Assembly: GCA_964508655.1 (NCBI GenBank)
Contig: CAZDUO010000009.1
Span: 5,105-69,104 of the forward strand
Direction: 5' to 3'
Source of the DNA: VBAS01 sp964508655
Lineage (GTDB): Bacteria; Bacteroidota; Bacteroidia; Chitinophagales; Chitinophagaceae
DNA length: 64,000 nt
Shown: one piece after another, positions 52,351-60,787 of the stretch
How positions within the stretch are numbered: the stretch's first letter is position 1
Layout: each line of letters starts with the position of its first letter
The notes under the pieces: model-generated
Told to the model about the DNA's origin: nothing
The model's input: the letters and a program-made list of their open reading frames with translations, nothing else
Database searches by the model: none
Program-made: the position numbers and the translations under genes

Positions 52351-53118
52351 ATGCTTCAGTTAACCAAGCCCCTGGCTTTTATTGACTTAGAAACCACGGG
52401 AGTAAACCTTGCCAGCGACCGTATCGTGGAAATTGCCATTGTAAAAATACTTCCTGATGGCAAACGCAGTGCTAAGCGCAAACTCATCAATCCGCAAATG
52501 CCCATTCCGAAACAAGCCAGCGATCTGCATGGCATCACGGATGAGATGGTGAAAGATGCCCCGACGTTTAAACAGGCGGCACATGAACTGAAACAAATTC
52601 TTGACGGCTGCGATATTGCCGGCTACAACAGCAACCGCTTTGATATCCCGCTGCTGATTGAAGAGTTTCTGCGTGCTGAAGTGGATTTTGATATGAAGGG
52701 ACGCCGCCTGCTCGATGTACAGAACATTTTTCATAAAATGGAACAAAGGACACTGAGTGCTGCCTATAAATTTTATTGCAATAAAAACCTGGACGGGGCA
52801 CACAGCGCCGAAACCGATGCCCTGGCTACTGCTGAAATACTCAGTGCACAGTTGCAGCGTTATCCTGAACTCGGCACTACCATTGATTCGGTTATCAAAA
52901 CCATCGGCGAAGAGCAGATTGTAGATTTTGCCCGGCGTTTTATTTTCGAAAACGGGGTAGAAATTTTCAACTTCGGAAAATACAAAGGCCGCTCAGTAGC
53001 CGAAGTGCTGAAAGCAGAACCGCAATACTACGACTGGATGATGAAGGCCGAATTTCCCCTTTACACCAAACAAAAACTTACGGAGATAAGAACCCGCAGC
53101 ATGCTGAAGAAAAGTTAA
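52351..53118 (+). CDS. DEDDh 3'-5' exonuclease with DUF3820-like C-terminus
   Basis: A 255-residue protein. The DnaQ-like exonuclease I motif is FIDLETTGVNLASDRIVEIAI (Asp, Glu), motif II is GYNSNRFDIPLLIEEF (Asp), and motif III AHSAETDALATAEIL (His, Asp). The C-terminal FNFGKYKGRSVAEVLKAEPQYYDWMM matches the DUF3820 family that often accompanies exonucleases. It is likely to act in DNA repair, replication proofreading or RNA turnover. Confidence 0.92.
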   Translation: MLQLTKPLAFIDLETTGVNLASDRIVEIAIVKILPDGKRSAKRKLINPQMPIPKQASDLHGITDEMVKDAPTFKQAAHELKQILDGCDIAGYNSNRFDIPLLIEEFLRAEVDFDMKGRRLLDVQNIFHKMEQRTLSAAYKFYCNKNLDGAHSAETDALATAEILSAQLQRYPELGTTIDSVIKTIGEEQIVDFARRFIFENGVEIFNFGKYKGRSVAEVLKAEPQYYDWMMKAEFPLYTKQKLTEIRTRSMLKKS

Positions 53119-53183
53119 AGCGGTTGGTTATTTCTGCTCCGGCGAATAAAATTGTAAATTCGTTATCCACCATTACCAGCAAT

Positions 53184-53957
53184 TTGGAGAAGCTCGTTAT
53201 AATACCCACTTACAACGAAAAGGAGAATATCGCTGCTATTCTCGCTGCCATTTTCGGATTGCAGCAGGATTTTCACGTACTGGTTATTGATGATGGTTCG
53301 CCTGACGGTACCGCTGAAATTGTAAAAGGGCTGCAGGAAAAATACCCCGGCCGGTTATTTCTTGAAGAAAGAAAAGGAAAGCTGGGGCTCGGCACTGCGT
53401 ATATTCATGGATTCAAACGGGCATTGGAAAAAGGGTATAATTTCATTTTTGAAATTGATGCTGATTTTTCCCACAACCCCTCTGATCTGCCGCGGTTGTA
53501 CAATGCATGTAAAAATGAAGACGCTGATGTGGCCATCGGTTCCCGCTATGTAAGCAAAGGCGGCGTAGTAGACTGGCCGTGGGACCGCATCGCCCTGAGT
53601 AAAGGCGCATCACTTTACACAAGAATAATTACCTGGATGCCGGTGAAAGACCCTACCGCCGGTTTTGTATGTTATAGAAAAGAAGTACTGGAAGCCATCA
53701 ACCTCGATGCCATCAGTTTTGTAGGGTATGCTTTCCAGATCGAAATGAAATTTGCTGCATGGAAACTCGGATTTAAGATTGCCGAAGTGCCCATCATCTT
53801 CCGCGACCGTACACAGGGCACATCCAAAATGAACAAGGGCATCATCAAAGAAGGCGTGCTGGGCGTGCTGAAACTGCGCTGGCAGAGCCTTTTTAAAAAC
53901 TACCGGAAAAAAGTGAAGAATACCAGGGAGTATTCTGCGGTAGAGGCGGTGAAATAA
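53184..53957 (+). CDS. Dpm1-like polyprenol monophosphomannose synthase (GT2)
   Basis: The 257-residue glycosyltransferase begins MEKLVIIPTYNEKENI with a TTG start; an earlier TTG at 53124 gives 20 unconserved residues. Features: DDGSPDGTAEI (nucleotide-binding), EIDADFSHNPSDL (the catalytic DxD-like acidic pair), GSRYVSKGGVVDWPW and FRDRTQGTSKMNKGIIKEG. Such proteins transfer mannose or a related sugar to polyprenol phosphate. The long hydrophobic C-terminal anchor of archaeal forms is missing. Downstream of the exonuclease. Confidence 0.88.
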   Translation: MEKLVIIPTYNEKENIAAILAAIFGLQQDFHVLVIDDGSPDGTAEIVKGLQEKYPGRLFLEERKGKLGLGTAYIHGFKRALEKGYNFIFEIDADFSHNPSDLPRLYNACKNEDADVAIGSRYVSKGGVVDWPWDRIALSKGASLYTRIITWMPVKDPTAGFVCYRKEVLEAINLDAISFVGYAFQIEMKFAAWKLGFKIAEVPIIFRDRTQGTSKMNKGIIKEGVLGVLKLRWQSLFKNYRKKVKNTREYSAVEAVK

Positions 53958-54120
53958 ATTATTTCATCCCCGGTATAAAACTTACACCATGAAATTGGTT
54001 GGTTTAACGGGTTTAATTTTTCCTGTTTGAAACCCCGGCAGCTTATTGCAAGATTCTTTTTCCTTACAAACAAATAATACATACAGCATTTTCAAGTGGC
54101 ACGGCGTTAACAGAAGCCTG

Positions 54121-55221
54121 TTAACACGCAATAGCCATCGCAGGCATTGACTGCAGCATACATTGCCGGAACAATTCATTTTCCTGCCGGCTGCCGATAG
54201 AAACCCTGAAAGTGTTCTTCAATAACAGGAAGCCGGATGTATTGAGCACTTTAATTCCTGAAGCGCAGAGGCCATTAAATATTTGATCAAATTCTTCTGT
54301 ATTGGCAATCTTAACCAGCAAAAAATTGCCATCTGATTTGTGAACATACAATCTGTCAGGATGAAAATTTTCCGCCAGGGAGGAATAAAGCAATTCTCTT
54401 TCCCTGCAGATCTCTTTTGTACATTCTGCACATTGCTGCCGGAAAGAAGGATCAAATAAAATTGTGCGGGCAAATACCAGCGCCAGCGGGTTGATAGAAA
54501 ACTGGAGCAATAATTTCCTGATTAAAGAAGCCACCGGCGGATGTGCCACAGCATAACCCAGCCGGAGACCAGCTATCGGGAAAGCTTTGGAAAAAGAGCG
54601 AAGCACAATGAGATTGGGATATATTTTTACCAGCGAGGTCAGATCTGCTTCGCTGAATTCGGCATATACAGCATCCAGGATGACCAGGGCATCAGGATGA
54701 GTTTCCAGAATGTATTCAAGCTGCATATGATTAATGGAATTGCCCACAGGATTGTTGGGCGATGTGATCACCAGCACCGAATCTTCTTCAAGCACAGGCA
54801 AAAGGCCCAGGTCATATTCCAGCGCATCATTGAGCAGCCACGGCTCAAAAGGAATATTATAAGTGCGGCAGTGATATTCAAAAAGAGAGTATGTGGGTTG
54901 AGTGATCACCAGCTTTTTCCTGTTGATGGCAAAGTAATTAAGCAGCGTGGTTATCAGGGTGGCCGACCCGGCGCTTAGGATTATGTTTTCGGGCTGCATG
55001 CCACAGTAAGCGGCAATATTGCTTTCAATATCGCTGTAATTTGCAGAAGGATACCTGTTCCAGCATTCATGGTACAACTGCTCCAGTGTTTTTCTTTTGA
55101 ATTCGTCACACACATCTTCCGGTTGTTCGTTTTTGTCGAGCAGGAATCTGGCAGGCCGGGCAGCCGTATCAATCCGGTGAGTGGCACTGAGCAGGGAAGT
55201 ACTGAAAAAACTGCTTTTCAT
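54121..55221 (-). CDS. class I/II (HisC-like) PLP aminotransferase paired with a GRAS protein
   Basis: The 366-residue aminotransferase has LDKNEQPEDVCDEFK, LSAGSATLITTLLNYF, TSPNNPVGNSINHMQLEYIL, VILDAVYAEF, the Schiff-base Lys in VLRSFSKAFPIAGLRLG and the C-terminal RVSIGSRQENELF. It belongs to the HisC-like subgroup but lies outside the his operon, 6 bases downstream of the GRAS gene on the same strand. The window already has a complete hisC, so this copy most likely acts on another substrate, perhaps the product or precursor of the GRAS methyltransferase (inference). Confidence 0.9.
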   Translation of the reverse strand: MKSSFFSTSLLSATHRIDTAARPARFLLDKNEQPEDVCDEFKRKTLEQLYHECWNRYPSANYSDIESNIAAYCGMQPENIILSAGSATLITTLLNYFAINRKKLVITQPTYSLFEYHCRTYNIPFEPWLLNDALEYDLGLLPVLEEDSVLVITSPNNPVGNSINHMQLEYILETHPDALVILDAVYAEFSEADLTSLVKIYPNLIVLRSFSKAFPIAGLRLGYAVAHPPVASLIRKLLLQFSINPLALVFARTILFDPSFRQQCAECTKEICRERELLYSSLAENFHPDRLYVHKSDGNFLLVKIANTEEFDQIFNGLCASGIKVLNTSGFLLLKNTFRVSIGSRQENELFRQCMLQSMPAMAIAC

Positions 55222-55227
55222 ACATAT

Positions 55228-56304
55228 TCAATTTGCGTAAATGATAGATAAAACGGTTTCTTTATCGTAGGTAAACCCGATAAAACCGTCGTTGTGCCTG
55301 GCAATCCTCACACCCGAATCGCAATCGACAGTTGCAGGCAGCAGGTTTTGACGAATGGTAAAATTGTTTTGCCGGAGTTTTTTTATCCAGCCTAAAGCAG
55401 GTTCATGCTTTTCAAAACGGTCATCTTCCCTTTTCCCGATGATATCATCAATTTCGCGGCCAAAAAATATTTTCAATGCGTTCTTCTCCTGCTGTGACGC
55501 CTCAATTCTGTCAATTACCCGGAAGATGCTGTAGAAATGATGATAACAGTTTTCGAAGCGGCGGCTCAGCACCGGCTCAAAGTGATCCACATTGGGTTCT
55601 ATCAGGATAAAGGCTGCCGGGTTCATCTGCTTTATTTTTTGTATGATTTCGCTGCGCTGCTGCTGCGATTGAATATGATGCAGCGCCAGCGATGCATTAA
55701 CAATTAAATTTTTTGTGATGCCGGGAATCGTGTTGAAATTCACTTCTTCGGCAAAGCCGTTGACAAAAATGAATTCCAGTTCAAATGGAAGATCTTTTTT
55801 AAGCGCATTGATTCTTTCCTCTGCCTGCAGCAGCGCATCGGTGTAGGGTTCTATTCCCACTACCACCAGTTTTTCCAGGTGGCTGAACTCCCGGTGCCTG
55901 GCGAGTATGTTGAGCACCTGGGTTCCCTGGCCTATACCAATATCCACGAGTGTAACTTCATTAAAAGGCTTCATCGCTTCGATGATAGCCTGGTTGGCAA
56001 TTTGCTGGCTGATTTTTACAAACGGGAATCTGTCAATTAAAATATTGAACAACTGAATCTGCGGCACCTCGTACTCCTTCAGGTAAATGTGTTCTGCCGC
56101 GGCTTCCGGGCTGTGCCTTTTTTTAATTGCATTCAGGAAAAGTGTCCCCAGCATTTTTTGCGAATCCATGTCCATACCCTCGCGACAATACTGGTAAAGC
56201 AATTCCATCTGTTCTTTCGTTCTGTCCGAATAATCATTCTCGCAGGCCGTAACAAGGTTTTTCAGCGATTGGAATAAATCGGGATGTGTGACAGTCGGGT
56301 TCAT
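55228..56304 (-). CDS. bacterial GRAS-domain protein, SAM-dependent methyltransferase
   Basis: About 358 residues from the ATG at 56304 (MNPTVTHPDLF; the frame opens 41 codons earlier without good start features). The order of motifs follows plant GRAS proteins: N-terminal helices with PFVKISQQIANQAIIEAMK, VHIID-like LVDIGIGQGTQVLNILARH, NLIVNASLALHHI, the PFYRE-like ILIEPNVDHFEPVLSRRFEN and YHHFYSIFRVID, and a SAW-like REIDDIIGKREDDRFEKHEP and LGWIKKLRQNNF. The Gly-x-Gly-x-Gly SAM loop (DIGIGQG) is complete. Bacterial GRAS proteins are Rossmann methyltransferases predicted to modify small molecules; plant GRAS regulators are their descendants. Confidence 0.88.
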   Translation of the reverse strand: MNPTVTHPDLFQSLKNLVTACENDYSDRTKEQMELLYQYCREGMDMDSQKMLGTLFLNAIKKRHSPEAAAEHIYLKEYEVPQIQLFNILIDRFPFVKISQQIANQAIIEAMKPFNEVTLVDIGIGQGTQVLNILARHREFSHLEKLVVVGIEPYTDALLQAEERINALKKDLPFELEFIFVNGFAEEVNFNTIPGITKNLIVNASLALHHIQSQQQRSEIIQKIKQMNPAAFILIEPNVDHFEPVLSRRFENCYHHFYSIFRVIDRIEASQQEKNALKIFFGREIDDIIGKREDDRFEKHEPALGWIKKLRQNNFTIRQNLLPATVDCDSGVRIARHNDGFIGFTYDKETVLSIIYAN

Positions 56305-56723
56305 GATTGGAATTTTTAATTCTGCATTACTGTTTTTTGCAGAAGCAAAATTGACTGCCGGTATGCCGGAATACAAACTTAAACCTGCCAGGTGCCTGTA
56401 TTTCCTGTTAAACTGTGGTAAAAACAAAATGAGCCGGTATAGAAAAGTATTTATTAATGTGCCAGGCAGGAGGCATGTGCTTCACCTCGTTACCAGGTCA
56501 GTTCAAATCATTCCTCCACGGGCAAAATCACCGCCGGGGGAGGTATTTGTTTATCATCAGTGGTTTTTCTACAGTTAATTCCGGCAACCGGAGTACATCC
56601 TCATTTTTTATTCTTTGCTGGTAAAAAAAATTTTCCTTTCCATGCAACATTCCGGCAAAACCGGTTACTTTATATAAAACCGGTTGCCTGGTAAATAAAT
56701 CCCTGATACCAACTGCTGAATCA
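56305..56723. other. divergent intergenic region between GRAS and sigma-factor genes
   Basis: The region carries the promoters of both directions. A minus-strand CAATTTTG, one base from TAnnTTTG, lies about 35 bases upstream of the GRAS start. I see no other gene or RNA; the 40 codons upstream of the GRAS start are open in frame. Confidence 0.4.
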
Positions 56724-57248
56724 TTGGTTCGGCAATGCCTGGAGGGTGACAAATCTGCCTTCCGGGCATTGTATGACCGCTACTCCAGGGCCATGTTCAA
56801 CACAGCGTTAAGAATTGTGAACCGGGTGGAGGATGCCGAGGATATTTTGCAGGAGTCATTTACAGATGCATTTCAGCAACTCAGTTCTTTTGAAAATAAA
56901 TCCACTTTCGGCGCCTGGCTGAAGCAGATTGTAGTATATAAGAGTATTGCATTTCTGAAAAAACAGCGCTTGCTTTTTGTGGATATGGAAATGGCAGAAG
57001 AAATGGAAGAAACAAATGAGCCGGATGAAACCACCATCTGGTTTACGGTGGATTTAATCAGGCAAACCATGAAGCAATTGCCGGATGGCTACCGCAGCGT
57101 GTTATCCCTGTATTTATTCGAAGAATACAACCAGGAACAAATTGCCGGCATGCTGGGTGTAAGCCATTCCACAGTGCGTACTCAATATATGCGTGCAAGG
57201 AAAAAACTTTTGCAGCTGTTAAAAAAGGGAGAAGTCTATGAACTCTGA
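56724..57248 (+). CDS. ECF RNA polymerase sigma factor
   Basis: The 174-residue protein has sigma region 2 (ALYDRYSRAMFNTALRIVNRVEDAEDILQESF) and region 4 (LPDGYRSVLSLYLFEEYNQEQIAGMLGVSHSTVRTQYMRARKKLL). It starts at TTG (MVRQCLEGDKSAF); no ATG lies upstream in frame within 80 bases, so the true start is uncertain. It is the first gene of a three-gene operon with overlapping ends, followed by an anti-sigma-like membrane protein. Confidence 0.93.
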   Translation: MVRQCLEGDKSAFRALYDRYSRAMFNTALRIVNRVEDAEDILQESFTDAFQQLSSFENKSTFGAWLKQIVVYKSIAFLKKQRLLFVDMEMAEEMEETNEPDETTIWFTVDLIRQTMKQLPDGYRSVLSLYLFEEYNQEQIAGMLGVSHSTVRTQYMRARKKLLQLLKKGEVYEL

Positions 57249-57828
57249 TTTTGAAAAATTCATCCGTCAAAACCGGGAAGATTTTGATGAGACCGCCCCT
57301 TCCGGCAATGTATGGAAGGAGATAGAAAAAACTCTTCCGCTTAAAAAAGAAACAAGGCGTTTTACCCTTCGTGATATTTATGCCTGGAGCGCCGCTGCTG
57401 CCGTTTTTTTTATAATAATGACATCGGCCTGGTTTTTATTTATAAAAAAAGATAACCCTGAAAAACAAACTGTAAAATCGGCGCCCCGGGAAAACGCATC
57501 CGGTACTGAAAGTTTTAACGGCTTCAGCCCCGAATATGCACTTGAATTTAAACAGGCCAGCGTAGCAGTGGAAAACGGGCAGAAGGAACTCAGGGCAGCC
57601 GTGGCCAATAATCCCGGCTTGTATAAAAAATTCCAGGAAGACCTTAGCATTCTTGACAGTTCTTACCGGCTGTTACGGGAACAGGCCGCCCAGAGTGTCA
57701 ACCGGGATGTCATCATCAGGGCCATGATACAGAACCTGCAGTTGCAGTCGGAACTGCTGGGCCGGCAATTATTGATAATCCGGGAATTCAAAACAACTAA
57801 AGCCAATCAAAATGAAACGGATCTTTAA
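57238..57828 (+). CDS. probable anti-sigma factor (single membrane segment)
   Basis: 196 residues, 11-base overlap with the sigma gene. N-terminal cytoplasmic domain (about 1-45) with MNSDFEKFIRQNREDFDETAPSGNVWKEIEKTL, one membrane helix WSAAAAVFFIIMTSAWFLFI (about 51-70), then a periplasmic helical domain rich in Glu/Gln/Leu, ending in AAQSVNRDVIIRAMIQNLQLQ. The domain layout and operon position fit a Bacteroidota anti-sigma factor, although no zinc-binding motif is present. Confidence 0.82.
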   Translation: MNSDFEKFIRQNREDFDETAPSGNVWKEIEKTLPLKKETRRFTLRDIYAWSAAAAVFFIIMTSAWFLFIKKDNPEKQTVKSAPRENASGTESFNGFSPEYALEFKQASVAVENGQKELRAAVANNPGLYKKFQEDLSILDSSYRLLREQAAQSVNRDVIIRAMIQNLQLQSELLGRQLLIIREFKTTKANQNETDL

Positions 57829-58792
57829 AAACATTTTTACCATTATTCTTCTGCTTGCTGTAGCCCGGCTGGCTGCACAGGATGAAGGCAAAAAAGAAAA
57901 AAAACGCTACGAGCATTTTAAGGAGCGGAATATTTCCAAAACATATCTTGCTGCCGGCAATACGTTGAATATTGAAAACAGTTTTGGCGATGTCAAAATC
58001 AATACCTGGGACAAAAATGAAATCAAAGTGGATATTCATATCGAAGCCAGCTCGACCGACAAAGATTTTGCAGAAAAAACTTTTGAGCGCATTGACGTGA
58101 AGGACAGCCAGGACGGGAAAAATATCAGTTTTAAAACCACGCTGGCCAGTAAAAATGATAAATTAAAATGCACTAATTGCAGCAGCAACCTGCGTATTGA
58201 TTATGAAGTTTACCTTCCGGCAGCCAACACGTTAAAAATAGAAAACTCATTCGGCGGCATTGAAATACCGGATTATGCCGGGCCGGTTTCGCTTACCAGC
58301 AAATTTGGTTCACTCACGGCAGGAAAACTTTCCCGTGCCGAAAAAGTAGTGGTGGAATTTGGTAAAGCCAATCTGAAAAGCCTTAGTAATATTGACCTTA
58401 CTTTTAAATATTCTTCGGTAATTATCGGCAGCCTGGCGGGCAATTGTAAATTGAAAATGGAATTCTGCTCCTACAGCCAGGTTAACCTGGATAACGGGCT
58501 TACATCGCTGCAGGTGGATGACTCTTACAGTTCCGTTCACCTGGTGCCCGCTGGGGGTCTCGCTGCCACTTATACTATTTCCACCCACTACGGTTCCTTT
58601 GTTGATAAAACAAATATCGGCATCAAACGTACCGATACACCTGAGAAATACGGCCCAGACCTGAATAAAAAGTATGAAGGCAAATCCGGCGCCGGCACGG
58701 TGAAGATTGATATCAAATCAAGCTTTGGAAATATCATGATTGGCCAGGGCACCAAAGAAGATATGAAAGAAAAGAAAAAGGTAAGAACATAA
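57812..58792 (+). CDS. secreted DUF4097-like beta-helical protein
   Basis: A 326-residue protein with a signal peptide, a lysine-rich opening and then repeated beta strands: NTLNIENSFGDVKINTWDKNEIKVDI, NTLKIENSFGGIEIPDYAGPVSLTS and so on, a pattern of the DUF4097 adhesin-like family. The CTNC motif in the middle may form a disulfide. It overlaps the previous gene by 17 bases, so it is probably a target or sensor of the ECF system. Confidence 0.85.
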   Translation: MKRIFKNIFTIILLLAVARLAAQDEGKKEKKRYEHFKERNISKTYLAAGNTLNIENSFGDVKINTWDKNEIKVDIHIEASSTDKDFAEKTFERIDVKDSQDGKNISFKTTLASKNDKLKCTNCSSNLRIDYEVYLPAANTLKIENSFGGIEIPDYAGPVSLTSKFGSLTAGKLSRAEKVVVEFGKANLKSLSNIDLTFKYSSVIIGSLAGNCKLKMEFCSYSQVNLDNGLTSLQVDDSYSSVHLVPAGGLAATYTISTHYGSFVDKTNIGIKRTDTPEKYGPDLNKKYEGKSGAGTVKIDIKSSFGNIMIGQGTKEDMKEKKKVRT

Positions 58793-58821
58793 GCCCCTAA
58801 ATCCCCTAAAGGGGACTTCAG
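58791..58821. repeat. interspersed palindrome after the DUF4097-like gene
   Basis: The stretch AAGCCCCTAAATCCCCTAAA at the stop codon continues to GGGGACTTCAG, with the hairpin TCCCC-TAAA-GGGGA at 58802-58815. This composition matches repeats seen widely in Bacteroidota intergenic regions. Confidence 0.65.
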
Positions 58822-58887
58822 ACTCTGATTGTGTAAAGAAGGTTTAATAAAATTTCTTTCTCATTTTTTATTAGTTTATAGCCATGA

Positions 58888-58925
58888 AAAATTCCTGTTG
58901 TCGTGAGGCGGCAGGAATTTTTTTT
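58888..58925 (+). terminator. rho-independent terminator of the ECF operon
   Basis: AAATTCCTG and CAGGAATTT form a 9-bp stem with additional inner pairs, followed by a run of T. It lies between the DUF4097-like gene and the EamA transporter. Confidence 0.85.
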
Positions 58926-58966
58926 AAATGAAATAGTTCTCGCATTACTTCCTTAGTTTTATCCGG

Positions 58967-59860
58967 ATGAAAAAAGCCTTCCTCTATCTCCACATCTCTG
59001 TTTTTCTTGCCGGCTTCACCGGCCCGCTGGGGCGGCTAATCAATTTGAACGAAGGCTGGCTGGTGTGGTGGCGGCTGCTCCTCACATCGGTTACCATGTG
59101 GGTGTTGTTTTCGCTGATGGGGCAATTGCAGAAAATTTCAAAGAAAGATATTTTGAAGCTCACCGGTATCGGTTTCCTCGCAGCCATTCACTGGGTCACG
59201 TTTTACGGGTCAATCAAGTACGCCAATATATCGGTGGCATTGGTTTGCTTTTCGGCTGTCGGTTTTTTTACTGCATTGGTGGAGCCGCTGCTGCTGCGCA
59301 CCCGCATCAAATGGATGGAAGTGCTCCTCGGCCTCATGGTCATCGCCGGTATCTATATCATCTTTCATTTTGATGCCCGGTACAAGGTGGGCATCATCCT
59401 CGGCGTCATTTGCGCCCTGCTCATGGCCTTTGTCATGATTTTTATCCGCGGCTTTGTACAGCGCATCAACCCGCAAACGGTGCTGACCTACCAGCTCAGC
59501 GGCGGCCTGGTTACACTTTCGCTACTGTTGCCCTTTTACGAGCAGCAGTTTCCTTCCGGTTATATTCTGCCCACTACGGAAGATTTTCTCTGGCTGCTTA
59601 TGCTTTCGTGGCTTTGTTCGGTGCTGGCCTTTCAGCTTTCCGTCACTGCATTAAAAAAGCTCACGGCCTTTACCGTCAATCTTTCTTTCAATCTCGAACC
59701 CGTTTACGGCATCCTGATGGCTTTTGCATTTTTTGGCGAAAGCAAAGACCTCGGCTGGTCCTTCTTCGCCGGGTTTCTGCTGATTGCTGCTTCATTGATT
59801 ATTCATGTTATTTTGCTGCTCAGAAAAGAAAGACAGATTGCACGTCATGCAGCGGAGTAA
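58967..59860 (+). CDS. EamA/RhaT-type drug-metabolite transporter
   Basis: A 297-residue protein with about ten membrane segments in two EamA halves: FLAGFTGPLGRLINLNEGWLVWWRLLLT, LTGIGFLAAIHWVTFYGSIKYA, VALVCFSAVGFFTALVEPLLL in the first and VLTYQLSGGLVTLSLLL, LCSVLAFQLSVTALKKLTAFTV in the second. The charged Lys/Arg tail ends near the next gene's start. The substrate is unknown. The methyltransferase start overlaps its last 14 bases. Confidence 0.9.
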   Translation: MKKAFLYLHISVFLAGFTGPLGRLINLNEGWLVWWRLLLTSVTMWVLFSLMGQLQKISKKDILKLTGIGFLAAIHWVTFYGSIKYANISVALVCFSAVGFFTALVEPLLLRTRIKWMEVLLGLMVIAGIYIIFHFDARYKVGIILGVICALLMAFVMIFIRGFVQRINPQTVLTYQLSGGLVTLSLLLPFYEQQFPSGYILPTTEDFLWLLMLSWLCSVLAFQLSVTALKKLTAFTVNLSFNLEPVYGILMAFAFFGESKDLGWSFFAGFLLIAASLIIHVILLLRKERQIARHAAE

Positions 59861-60704
59861 ATACCACCAGGACATCATTGATTATTACCACAGCACGGAA
59901 AATGCTTATAAAGACAGTTGGGATCTCGACAAGAGCCTGGCCATCCATTATGGCTATTGGGATGAAAAGGTGAAAAGCTTTCCGCAATCGCTGCTGCGTA
60001 TGAATGAAGTGATGAGGGACGCTGCGCAAATCAAATCTGCCGACCAGGTGCTGGATGCCGGCTGTGGTATCGGCGGCAGCAGTATTTTTTTGGCAGAAAA
60101 AACGGGATGTCATGTTACCGGCATCAGTTTAAGTGAAAGGCAAATCAGCAAGGCAAGGGAACTGGCGATAAAGAAAAAAGTTGGCGATAAAGTTGAGTGT
60201 CTGGTAATGAATTATTCCGCCACTACTTTTCCGGATGAAAGGTTTGATGTGGTATGGGGCTGTGAAAGCATTTGCTATGCAGATGACAAGGAACAGTTCA
60301 TCAGCGAAGCATTCCGTTTGCTGAAACCCGGCGGCCGGCTGGTGGTGGCCGATGGTTTTGTAAATGTTTTTGAAAACAACGGGCATAGTTTCATCCGCCG
60401 CTGGCTCGATGGCTGGCAGGTAAATTACCTGGAAACACCCGAACGATTTCAGCAAATGATGAAGGAAGCAGGGTTCAAAAATGTTTCCTTCAGTAATATT
60501 TCAAAATTCACGGCTCATTCATCCCGGCGATTGTACCGCATTTATTTTCTTGCCCGGCTTTATCTGTTGTGGAAGACAATCACCTTCAGCAACCACGTCA
60601 CCGAAATGCAGAAAAAAAATATTGATGCATGTAAATACCAGTACCTCGGAATGCAAAAAGGATTGTGGTTGTATGGCCTTGTTACAGGAGTGAAGCCAAA
60701 GTAG
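59847..60704 (+). CDS. SAM-dependent methyltransferase (tocopherol/sterol methyltransferase-like)
   Basis: About 285 residues from the ATG at 59847 (MQRSKYHQDIIDYYHSTENA). The Rossmann SAM motif is VLDAGCGIGGSSIFLAEKTG, with GISLSERQISKARELA, WGCESICYADDKEQFI and LLKPGGRLVVADGF. The N-terminal WDLDKSLAIHYGYWDE and the order of motifs resemble gamma-tocopherol and sarcosine/sterol methyltransferases. Overlap with the EamA transporter suggests translational coupling, so the transporter could export the product (inference). Confidence 0.92.
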   Translation: MQRSKYHQDIIDYYHSTENAYKDSWDLDKSLAIHYGYWDEKVKSFPQSLLRMNEVMRDAAQIKSADQVLDAGCGIGGSSIFLAEKTGCHVTGISLSERQISKARELAIKKKVGDKVECLVMNYSATTFPDERFDVVWGCESICYADDKEQFISEAFRLLKPGGRLVVADGFVNVFENNGHSFIRRWLDGWQVNYLETPERFQQMMKEAGFKNVSFSNISKFTAHSSRRLYRIYFLARLYLLWKTITFSNHVTEMQKKNIDACKYQYLGMQKGLWLYGLVTGVKPK

Positions 60705-60787
60705 AAACTGCTTTTTCATAACTTTAAGCACAACCAACCATTTAACCAGTTAGCCTTTTAGTCATCTGCCAATTAAACAATCACACA

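Noticed and set aside
53124..53183. Longer N-terminus of the Dpm1-like protein starting at TTG 53124
   Set aside because: The 20 additional residues are not conserved in the family, whereas MEKLVIIPTYNE is the usual start.
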